In this document: positions 43,854 through 50,870 of the stretch, in pieces
Position numbering within the stretch: position 1 is the stretch's first letter
Layout: each line of letters opens with the position of its first letter
Origin: Streptomyces sp. WP-1
GTDB taxonomy: Bacteria; Actinomycetota; Actinomycetes; Streptomycetales; Streptomycetaceae
Reading direction: 5' to 3'
Assembly (NCBI RefSeq): GCF_030450125.1
Contig: NZ_CP123923.1
Coordinates: 1,798,001 to 1,862,000, forward strand
DNA: 64,000 bases
Program-made: the position numbers and the translations under genes
The notes under the pieces: generated by a model
Told to the model about the DNA's origin: nothing
The model's input: the letters and a program-made list of their open reading frames with translations, nothing else
Database searches by the model: none

Positions 43854-46697
43854 CTAGATGCTCTCCCACTGGTCCAGGATGTCGTCCGCGCTGTCCGCCG
43901 CGTCCGCGCCGGCGGCCGGTGCCGGGGTGTCCTCCTGGGGGGACAGCTCGGCCCAGATCACCTTGCCGCGGGCGGTGTAGCGGGTGCCCCAGCGGGAGGC
44001 GAGCTGGGCGACGAGGAAGAGTCCGCGGCCGCCCTCGTCGGTGGCCGCGGCCCGGCGCGGATGCGGGGCGGTGCTGCTGCCGTCGGCGACCTCGCAGATC
44101 AGGCCCCGGTCGTGGAGGAGGCGGACGCGGATGGGCGGGGAGCCGTAGCGGACCGCGTTGGTGATCAGCTCGCTGAGGATCAGCTCGGCGGTGTAGCCGA
44201 GGTCGCCGAGCCCCCATGCCTCCAGCGTGGCGGCGCACTCGGCGCGGACCGGGCCCACGGCCGCCGGATCGCGGGGCACCTCCCACTCGGCCACGTGTTC
44301 GGGGCCGAGCAGCCGGGTGCGGGCCACCAGCAGGGCGACGTCATCGATCGGCCGGGCGGGCAGCACCGCGTCCAGGACGGCCGTGCACAGGGCCTCGGGG
44401 CCGTCCCCCGCCGGGCCCGCCAGGGTGTCGCGCAGCAGGTCGAGGCCGGCGCCGATGTCCCGCTGCCGGTCCTCCAGCAGCCCGTCGGTGTACAGCACCA
44501 GGTACGAGCCCTCGGGCAGCTCCAGCTCCAGCGTCTCCACCGGCATGCCGTCGCCGAGGCCCAGCGGCGGGGAGACCGGCACGTCGGGGTAGGTGGCGGT
44601 GCCGTCGGGCAGCACGAGGGCGGGGCCGGGGTGTCCGGCCCGCGCGATGGTGACGCGCCCGGCGACCGGGTCGTAGACCGCGTACAGGCAGCTGGCGCCG
44701 GTGACGTTCGCGATGCCGTCGCGCGCGACCCGCCCGTCCCGCAGCAACCCGTCGGACTCCCCCGCGCCCTGGGCGTCGCCCCGCTCGTCGCTGTCGATGC
44801 GGCTGACCAGTTCGTCCAGGTGGACGAGGAGTTCGTCGGGGCTGAGGTCGAGCGCGGAGAAGTTGGCCACGGCGGTGCGCAGCCGGCCCATGGTGGCCGT
44901 CGCGTGCAGCCCGTGTCCCACGACATCGCCGACGACGAGGGCCACCCGGGCGCCGGGCAGCGGGATGACGTCGAACCAGTCGCCGCCCACCCCGGCCTGC
45001 GCGGGCAGATAGCGGTAGGCCACCTCCAGCGCGGACTGGTCGGGGACGCGGCGCGGCAGCAGGCTGCGCTGGAGGGTGACGGCGGTGGTGTGCTCGCGGG
45101 TGTAGCGGCGGGCGTTGTCGATGGCGAGCGCGGCCCGCGCCACCAGTTCCTCGGCGACCGCCTGGTCCTCCTCCTCGAACGGCTCGGCGTCCGCATTACG
45201 CCAGAAACTCGCCACACCCATCAGGACGCCCCGGGCGCGCACCGGCACCACCAGCATCGAGCGGATGCCATGGGCGAGGATGCGGCGCGCGTTGTCGGGG
45301 TCGTTGCGCTCCCATCCGCCGTCCTGGCGCAGATCGGGTTCCAGGACCGGGGCGCCGGTGCCGAGGCCGATGGCCTGCGGGGTCTGGGAGGCGAAGTCCA
45401 CGAGGGTGCCGACGGGGTAGAGCGGGTGGCCGGTGTCGATGGCGGTGAGGGCCGTACGACGCATCATCGTGCCCTCGGGCTCCCCGCCGCGCAGGATCGA
45501 GTCGAGGAGGTCCACACAGGCGTAGTCGGCGAACCGGGGGACGGTGAACCGGGTCAGTTCCTCGGCGGTGCACCCTACGTCGAGGGTGGTGCCGATCCTG
45601 CTCATGGCGTCGTACAGCAGCCGCAGCCGCCGCTGGGCGACGGCGGCGCGCCCGGCGACGGCCCGCAGCTCGGTGGTGTCGCGCAGGGTGACGATGCTGG
45701 AGGGCCGGCAGCCGTGCGGCGCGGTCGGGCGGACGCTCACCGCGAGCAGCCGGTCGCCGGCCTCGCACACCTCGTCGGTCGCGGGGCGGGCGGAGGACAG
45801 CAGGGCGGCGAGGGACGGGGCGAGTCCGAGGTCGGTGAGCGGGTGGCCCTCGGCGTCCTCGGGGAGGCCGAGCAGGCGCCGGGCCTCGTCGTTGGCGAGC
45901 AGCAGGGTGCCGTCGACGCCGACGATGAGGACGCCCTCGCGGGCGGCGTGCAGCACGGCGTCGTGGTGATCGTACATCCGGCGCAGCTCGGCCGGTTCCA
46001 GGCCGCGGGTCTGGCGCCGCAGCCGGCGGTTGACCAGGGCGATGCCGCCCGTCGCCAGCAGCAGCGCGCCGCCGCCGGACGCGAGCAGCAGGGGCAGCTG
46101 CCGGATCACCTGGTGGTGGATGTTGCGCACGGTGATGCCCGCGGTGACCAGTCCGACGACCTTGGCGTGGTCGCCCAGCACGGGGACGGTGGACTCCACG
46201 GCCACGCCGATGGGGGTGTTCAGGGTGTAGGTGCGCGCGTGTCCGTGCAGCGGCTGCGCGTAGTCGCCGATCACATGTCGGCCGATGAGGTGGGCGTTGG
46301 GGTGGGTCCAGCGGATGCCGGCCGGGCTGAACGCCACGAGGTAGTCGATGCCGGTCTCCTTGCGGACCTGCTCGGCGTGGGGTTGCAGCAGGGGTGAGGG
46401 GTCCGGGGAGTTCATCGCGGCCAGGGTGCCGGGGGCGTGGGCGAAGCCGGCGGCGGCGGCGAAGGTGCGTTGCCGCGCCTCGTTCACACCGGCCTGCCTG
46501 GCCTGGACCACCAGGACGGTGCCCGCCGCCACACCGAACAGCAGCAGGATGATCAACTGAAGTACGAACATCTGTCCGGCGACGCTCCGGGCACCGGGCG
46601 GCAGCCACCTGAACCGACCGGAGTCGGCGGCAGCGGGGGACGCTCCGACCGGGGCGGAAGCGTCCCACCCCGAAAACAGGCCGAAACGCCTCTTCAT
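43854..46697 (-). CDS. membrane sensor-PAS-GAF-SpoIIE phosphatase-HATPase protein
   Basis: A 947-residue signalling protein. TM1 about 42-62 (FVLQLIILLLFGVAAGTVLV). A CitA/DcuS-like extracellular sensor follows (about 65-195) with RWTHPNAHLIGRHVIGDYAQ, a carboxylate-sensor pattern. TM2 is about 205-225. PAS about 240-340 (AREGVLIVGVDGTLLLANDE), then GAF (about 365-540). SpoIIE/PP2C: LQRSLLPRRVPDQSALEVAY, QAGVGGDWFDVIPLPGARVA, VVGDVVGHGLHAT, LVLYTDGLLEDR. A C-terminal HATPase has ELILSELITNAVRYGSPPIR and GRGLFLVAQLASRW. All catalytic Asp/Gly seen. It would control anti-anti-sigma phosphorylation in response to an external organic acid (inferred). Confidence 0.9.
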   Translation of the reverse strand: MKRRFGLFSGWDASAPVGASPAAADSGRFRWLPPGARSVAGQMFVLQLIILLLFGVAAGTVLVVQARQAGVNEARQRTFAAAAGFAHAPGTLAAMNSPDPSPLLQPHAEQVRKETGIDYLVAFSPAGIRWTHPNAHLIGRHVIGDYAQPLHGHARTYTLNTPIGVAVESTVPVLGDHAKVVGLVTAGITVRNIHHQVIRQLPLLLASGGGALLLATGGIALVNRRLRRQTRGLEPAELRRMYDHHDAVLHAAREGVLIVGVDGTLLLANDEARRLLGLPEDAEGHPLTDLGLAPSLAALLSSARPATDEVCEAGDRLLAVSVRPTAPHGCRPSSIVTLRDTTELRAVAGRAAVAQRRLRLLYDAMSRIGTTLDVGCTAEELTRFTVPRFADYACVDLLDSILRGGEPEGTMMRRTALTAIDTGHPLYPVGTLVDFASQTPQAIGLGTGAPVLEPDLRQDGGWERNDPDNARRILAHGIRSMLVVPVRARGVLMGVASFWRNADAEPFEEEDQAVAEELVARAALAIDNARRYTREHTTAVTLQRSLLPRRVPDQSALEVAYRYLPAQAGVGGDWFDVIPLPGARVALVVGDVVGHGLHATATMGRLRTAVANFSALDLSPDELLVHLDELVSRIDSDERGDAQGAGESDGLLRDGRVARDGIANVTGASCLYAVYDPVAGRVTIARAGHPGPALVLPDGTATYPDVPVSPPLGLGDGMPVETLELELPEGSYLVLYTDGLLEDRQRDIGAGLDLLRDTLAGPAGDGPEALCTAVLDAVLPARPIDDVALLVARTRLLGPEHVAEWEVPRDPAAVGPVRAECAATLEAWGLGDLGYTAELILSELITNAVRYGSPPIRVRLLHDRGLICEVADGSSTAPHPRRAAATDEGGRGLFLVAQLASRWGTRYTARGKVIWAELSPQEDTPAPAAGADAADSADDILDQWESI

Positions 46698-46803
46698 GAT
46701 GTATTTCTAGCATTCGCCGAGGAGGGGGACACAGCGCGACCTGCCGGGACCCCCGCCGGATACCGGTCGAGCCGTACACGTACCGACCGGGTCGGTCAGG
46801 CGT

Positions 46804-46892
46804 GCGGATGGTCGGGCGTGACGGACCGTCGGGCGGGCGGATGACCGGGCGTACCGGACTGTCGGGCGGGCGGATGGCCGGAGGTGCGGATG
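46804..46892. repeat. 33-bp imperfect tandem repeat upstream of the SpoIIE-type gene
   Basis: Units start GCGGATGGTCGGGCGTGACG (46804) and GCGGATGACCGGGCGTACCG (46837), each 33 bp and differing at a few sites. A third shortened unit starts at 46870. They lie 107 bp and more upstream of the SpoIIE-type ATG (46697), in the 222-bp gap to rsgA. They could be multiple regulator binding sites. Confidence 0.7.
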
Positions 46893-46914
46893 GGGCCGGG
46901 GCGGCCCCATCCGC
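46886..46914 (-). terminator. terminator after rsgA
   Basis: GCGGATGGGGCC (46886-46897), loop GGGGC, then GGCCCCATCCGC (46903-46914): a 12-bp perfect stem immediately past the rsgA stop. Confidence 0.85.
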
Positions 46915-46919
46915 GGGGG

Positions 46920-48014
46920 TCATGCCCAGCGGCCCTGCTTGGCCCGCATCGCGGCCCGGCCCTCGGCGCCCTTGCGCTTCCAGTCGCGGCGGATCTCGGC
47001 GCGCAGGCGGGCGTCGGTCTTGGCCACGATCCACTGGTTCTCGCGGACCAGTTTGCGGTAGCTCTCCAGACGGCGGACGGGCAGTTCCCCGCCGTCCACG
47101 GCGGCGCGCACCGCGCAGCCGGGTTCGCTCTCGTGGGCGCAGTCGTGGAAGCGGCACCGCTCGGCCAGTTCCTCGATCTCGGCGAACACCTGTCCGACCC
47201 CGCTCTCGGCGTCGTACAGGCCGACCCCGCGCAGCCCCGGGGTGTCGATCAGGACCCCGCCGCCGGGCAGGGCGAGCAGGTTGCGGGTGGTCGTGGTGTG
47301 CCGCCCCTTGCCGTCGACGTCCCGGGCGGCCCGTACGTCCATCACGTCCTCGCCGATCAGCGCGTTGGCCAGGGTGGACTTGCCCGCACCGGACTGGCCG
47401 AGCAGGACGGAGGTGCCGCCGCCGACGAGGGCGCGCAGGACGTCGAGGCCGTCGCCGCAGTGGGCGCTGACGCCGAGCACGGGTACGCCGGGCGCGGTGT
47501 TCTCCACGTCCCGCACGAGGTGGGACAGGGTGACCGGGTCGGTCACCAGGTCGGCCTTGGTGAGCACGACCACGGGCTGCGCCCCGGACTCCCACGCGAG
47601 GGCGAGGAAGCGTTCGACGCGGCCGAGATCGAGGTCGACGGCGAGGGACACGGCGACGACGGCGTGGTCGACGTTGGCCGCGAGGATCTGTCCGTCGGAC
47701 CGCTTGGAGGAGGTGGACCGCACGAAGGCGGTGCGGCGCGGCAGATACGCCCGGACGTATGGGGGGTTGCCGCCCTCCTCGACGGCGACCCAGTCGCCGG
47801 TGCAGACGACCCGCATGGGGTCGTGGGGGGTGACGAACGCGGTGTCGGCGCGGACGGTCCCGCCGGCGGTGACCACGTCGCACTGGCCGCGGTCGACCCG
47901 GACCACCCGGCCGGGCAGCAGGCCTTCGGTGGCGTACGGGGTGAACGCGTCGGCCCATTCGTCGTCCCAGCCGTAGGGGGCCAGGGCGGAGTACACAGCG
48001 GAGCTGGAAGTCAA
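46920..48014 (-). CDS. rsgA: ribosome small-subunit GTPase RsgA
   Basis: A 364-residue circularly permuted GTPase that helps 30S subunit maturation. An OB-fold N-terminus (GRVVRVDRGQCDVVTAGGTV) is followed by G4 VVVLTKADLV, G1 VLLGQSGAGKSTLANALIGE (P-loop), G3 IDTPGLRGVGLYD, and a C-terminal zinc site CRFHDCAHESEPGCAVRAAV. Order G4-G5-G1-G2-G3 is diagnostic. The apparent start is TTG 48014 (MTSSSAVYSA) with GAAGGG at 7 nt. A 23-codon ORF with a perfect ribosome site lies 57 nt upstream on the same transcript. Confidence 0.95.
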   Translation of the reverse strand: MTSSSAVYSALAPYGWDDEWADAFTPYATEGLLPGRVVRVDRGQCDVVTAGGTVRADTAFVTPHDPMRVVCTGDWVAVEEGGNPPYVRAYLPRRTAFVRSTSSKRSDGQILAANVDHAVVAVSLAVDLDLGRVERFLALAWESGAQPVVVLTKADLVTDPVTLSHLVRDVENTAPGVPVLGVSAHCGDGLDVLRALVGGGTSVLLGQSGAGKSTLANALIGEDVMDVRAARDVDGKGRHTTTTRNLLALPGGGVLIDTPGLRGVGLYDAESGVGQVFAEIEELAERCRFHDCAHESEPGCAVRAAVDGGELPVRRLESYRKLVRENQWIVAKTDARLRAEIRRDWKRKGAEGRAAMRAKQGRWA

Positions 48015-48071
48015 GGGAGACCCTTCGGGGGGTGGCCCCGGGCGGGAGCGGTCGTCAGCGACGCGCTCGGG

Positions 48072-48143
48072 TCAGCCGGTGGCCACGGAGGCGGACTCGG
48101 GGAGTTCCTGGATGCGGGCGGCGCCCGGCACAGTGACAGCCAT
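48072..48143 (-). CDS. 23-residue ORF with perfect Shine-Dalgarno, rsgA leader
   Basis: ATG 48143 follows AAGGAGGTG, a full match to the 16S tail, at ideal spacing. It reads 23 codons to TGA 48074-48072. The peptide starts MAVTVPGAARIQ and ends ASVATG. It ends 57 nt before the TTG start of rsgA. Candidate promoter: -35 TGGCAC (48235-48240) and -10 TAGGGT (48212-48217), 17-nt spacer, minus strand. It could be a leader peptide controlling rsgA or an independent small protein. Confidence 0.55.
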   Translation of the reverse strand: MAVTVPGAARIQELPESASVATG

Positions 48144-48214
48144 CGTCGACACCTCCTTCCGCTTCTTCCGCGCTCGAACGTCGGCGGCCCTCGCCGCACG
48201 ACGTGATCATCACC

Positions 48215-48667
48215 CTAGGACGGCACGGCCGCGTGTGCCACCGAATTGACGCGCTCCGGCCGACAGGCCGTGGCGGCGAGCCGTCGCACCTCCTCGTCCA
48301 GCGCCATGCCCCGCGGGCCGCCCCCGCCGCAGAGCCGTTCGGCGCGGTCGCGGTACGCGCGCAACAGCGGTGCGAAGGACCGGACTTCGGGCCCCAGGTC
48401 GGTGAGTGCGCGCAGGGCGGCCAGTTCGACCGGGGGTCGCGGCGCCGGGGCCGGGGTGGGCCCCGTCAGGCAGCGGGCCGGCGCGGACCGCAGCGCGGGG
48501 ACCGGCAGCGCGTCCGCCCAGGGGACGGTGTCGAGGCCGGCGAGAGGCACCGGATCGGCTATCGCGGATTCTCCTTCGGGGCTCTTGATTGACAACGCTG
48601 TCGTCCGCGATCCTGTAACACGAATTTGAACGTTCGGTTTCGGGGGCGAGTCCGGTGAGTATGCCAT
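48215..48667 (-). CDS. hypothetical protein at the edge of the accessory region
   Basis: A 150-residue protein from ATG 48667 (GAGGTGG at 8 nt). The N-terminal ~45 residues (MAYSPDSPPKPNVQIRVTG...) have lower GC than the rest. The middle is Pro/Ala-rich (LTGPTPAPAPRPPVELAALR), then a helical, charged end (VRSFAPLLRAYRDRAERLCG, then DEEVRRLAATACRPE). I do not recognise a family. Divergent from the 49.1-54.6 kb operon. It could be a small regulator or just an accessory gene. Confidence 0.45.
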   Translation of the reverse strand: MAYSPDSPPKPNVQIRVTGSRTTALSIKSPEGESAIADPVPLAGLDTVPWADALPVPALRSAPARCLTGPTPAPAPRPPVELAALRALTDLGPEVRSFAPLLRAYRDRAERLCGGGGPRGMALDEEVRRLAATACRPERVNSVAHAAVPS

Positions 48668-48692
48668 GACGGCGGCCACCTCGAATCATCAC

Positions 48693-48704
48693 CGATCATG
48701 ATCG
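48693..48704. promoter_or_regulatory. 12-bp palindrome in the divergent intergenic region
   Basis: CGATCATGATCG is a perfect 12-bp palindrome 26 bp upstream of the minus-strand gene start at 48667. The surrounding 48600-48850 is noticeably less GC-rich than the rest of the window. Possible operator. Confidence 0.4.
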
Positions 48705-48869
48705 ATACCAGAGCAAATTGAGTCTTGGACGACCCGTGCGCCGATGCTGGACTTGACGCGTGACGCACCACGCAGGCCAAACACCCCCGACGGCGACGGT
48801 ATATGGAAAGTAAATTTCTTCTGCCAATTCGGCGCGATATAAGGATGGCCACCGGCTGCCATCTCCACC

Positions 48870-48899
48870 TTGCACTTCCCGCGCCGGGACGGCTAGCAT
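48870..48899 (+). promoter_or_regulatory. promoter for the five-gene operon
   Basis: -35 TTGCAC (48870-48875) and -10 TAGCAT (48894-48899) with an 18-bp spacer. A start near 48906 would give a 5' leader of about 210 nt before ATG 49117. Within the leader a small hairpin GATGG-AAT-CCATC occurs at 49060-49072. 48668-48869 shows no credible gene. Confidence 0.55.
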
Positions 48900-49116
48900 C
48901 CATTCCGCCCACGGGGGCCCGGCCGGCGAAGTGACTACGCATTGACGGCGCGTCCGGAATTCTCGAACGAATCAATCAGGAATCAGGGCAACGGGGGACG
49001 GGGGAAATCGACACCATGTGTCACTTATCTGCTGACACCGACTTTTCGCTGCGGTGCACGATGGAATCCATCATTCTCGCTCCCCGCCGCCACCTCGGAC
49101 AGTCAACGGAGGAGAC

Positions 49117-50052
49117 ATGGTCACCAATCTCGATGTGACGCTGCGAGACGGGGGATACCGCAACAACTTCGGCTTCACCCTCGAATACGCCCTGGAGCAC
49201 GCCCGGGAGAGCGTCGCGGCCGGAATCGAATGGGTGGAGATCGGCTACCGCAAGGGGTCCTTCCAGCCCAAGCCCGACCTGGGGCTGACGGGCACGGGCG
49301 CCGACGACTACATACGGGCCATGGCCGAGGTCATACCGCCCGAGCGGATCTGCATGATCCTGCACCCGAAGAACATCGAGGACGACGACCTCACCCAGAT
49401 GTACGAGGCCGGCGTACGGCTCGTACGGTTCTGCCTGCCGTCCACGACGCCCGAGCCCGGTCTCGCCGTGCTCCGCAAGGCGGCGGACCTCGGCTTCACC
49501 ACCACCGTGAACATCACCCGCGTCAGCCAGCTCGACCGGCGGCGGCTCGTGGAACTGTCCGCGATGTCCGAGGACTCGGGCGCGGACGTGATCTACCTGG
49601 CCGACTCCAACGGCAGTCTGCTGCCGGACGAGGTCTCCCGCCTGGTCACCCTGGTGCGCTCGGTGACCCGCGCCGAGATAGGCCTGCACGCGCACAACAA
49701 CCTGGGCCTGGCGCTCGCCAACTCCATCGCGGCGGTCGACGCGGGTGCCACCTGGATCGACTCCTCGGTCCTCGGCATGGGCAAGGGCCCCGGCAACCTG
49801 ATCACCGAGCAGTGGCTCGCCTACCTGGGCCGCGCCGGGCACACCGACCGGTACGACCTCGGGCGGATCCTCACCCTCGCGCACCGCATGGAGTCCGAGA
49901 TCGCCGAGGCGAGACCCTCGCTGCCGCTGCCCGACCTGGTCCTCGGCCACTTCGACCTCTCCGTCGAGGAGCGCGCCAAGCTGCCCGTGGACCACATGGG
50001 CGCCGCCTTCAGCGCGGCGCGCGAGCTGACCAGCCCGGTGGTCGCGGCATGA
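49117..50052 (+). CDS. DRE-TIM (HMGL-like) aldolase
   Basis: A 311-residue TIM-barrel metalloenzyme of the DRE-TIM family. It begins with LDVTLRDGGYRNNFGFTLEY (catalytic Arg and metal Asp in LRD), then GIEWVEIGYRKGS. The two metal His are in EIGLHAHNNLGLALANSIAA (HxHNN), with GADVIYLADSNGSLLPDEV before. The C-terminus LGMGKGPGNLITEQWLAYLG is like 4-hydroxy-2-oxovalerate aldolases rather than the long acyl-CoA synthases; there is no LeuA dimer domain. It probably cleaves or makes a C-C bond at a 2-oxo acid. ATG 49117 follows GGAGGAG. First gene of the operon; ATGA overlap with the next. Substrate unknown. Confidence 0.85.
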   Translation: MVTNLDVTLRDGGYRNNFGFTLEYALEHARESVAAGIEWVEIGYRKGSFQPKPDLGLTGTGADDYIRAMAEVIPPERICMILHPKNIEDDDLTQMYEAGVRLVRFCLPSTTPEPGLAVLRKAADLGFTTTVNITRVSQLDRRRLVELSAMSEDSGADVIYLADSNGSLLPDEVSRLVTLVRSVTRAEIGLHAHNNLGLALANSIAAVDAGATWIDSSVLGMGKGPGNLITEQWLAYLGRAGHTDRYDLGRILTLAHRMESEIAEARPSLPLPDLVLGHFDLSVEERAKLPVDHMGAAFSAARELTSPVVAA

Positions 50053-50870
50053 CCTCGCCGGCCGCGACACCCCTGCGGGCCCCGGTCGCCGTGCACCTGG
50101 GCGGGGCGGGCGCGCCCCGCACCGCCTGTGTGCTCGCGCCCGTCATGGCCCGCTGGGACCGGGGAGCCTTCTTCGAGCCGGTCGCCGAGGCGCTGGTGAC
50201 GACCGGCCACCGGGTGACGGTGTACGACACCCTGTCGCTGCTGCGCGACGGGGACGACCTCGGGCTCCTCGCCGACCGGTGGGCGGGGGTCCTGCGCGCC
50301 GAGGAGCCCGACGTCCTGGTGGGCAACGCCCTGGGCGGCGCCGTCGTCCAGCAACTGCTCGACCAGCCGTGGACGCACCGGGCCGACGTCGTCCTGCTGT
50401 CCTCCCCCACGGTCGCCGACGGGACGCTCGACGCGACCCTGGAGCGCATCGCGGCGGCCGTGGCCGAGCGGGGCACAGCCGCCGCGCTCGACCTGCTGCA
50501 CGAGGTGGTCCGCGGCCCGGCGGACCCCGCGCCCCTACCGGCCCCGGCCGGCCCCCGGGACACCCCGGACAGCGGGCGGGACGGCGCCGACGACCCGCTG
50601 TCCGGCCGGCGCCTGGCCACCGGTCTGCGCCTGCTGCACCGCGCCGATCTGCGCGACCGCGTCGAGGCGTTCCCGGGCAGACTGCTGCACGTCTACGGCA
50701 CCGAGTCGAACCTCGTGGGCGAGCGGCACCTCGCAACCGGCCCCGGGCACAACGGCGTCGGCATTCCAGGGGCGGGCATGCGCCCCCACGCCGACCAGCC
50801 GGAGGCCACCCGGCGGGCCGTCGCCGCGTTCCTGGCACCACAGCAACAGAAGAGGATCCATGACCAGTAA
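50049..50870 (+). CDS. alpha/beta-hydrolase-like protein lacking the nucleophile
   Basis: A 273-residue protein. Layout is that of a small alpha/beta hydrolase: RTACVLAPVMARWDRGAFFE near the start, GHRVTVYDTL, then VLVGNALGGAVVQQLLDQPW at 89-108, and a C-terminal LLHVYGTESNLVGERHLA ... GVGIPGAGMRPHADQPEAT. The elbow is G-N-A-L-G (92-96), with Ala where the catalytic Ser is expected (GNSLGG is usual). H at PHADQPEATR may be the remaining His. It may be a binding or partner protein, or work by another mechanism. Translationally coupled at both ends (ATGA upstream, 11-nt overlap downstream). Confidence 0.65.
   Translation: MTSPAATPLRAPVAVHLGGAGAPRTACVLAPVMARWDRGAFFEPVAEALVTTGHRVTVYDTLSLLRDGDDLGLLADRWAGVLRAEEPDVLVGNALGGAVVQQLLDQPWTHRADVVLLSSPTVADGTLDATLERIAAAVAERGTAAALDLLHEVVRGPADPAPLPAPAGPRDTPDSGRDGADDPLSGRRLATGLRLLHRADLRDRVEAFPGRLLHVYGTESNLVGERHLATGPGHNGVGIPGAGMRPHADQPEATRRAVAAFLAPQQQKRIHDQ

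Noticed and set aside
48559..48975. Minus-strand frames of 67-138 codons in the AT-richer intergenic region
   Set aside because: They overlap the promoter and the 48215-48667 gene in other frames, and they lack ribosome sites and third-position GC bias.
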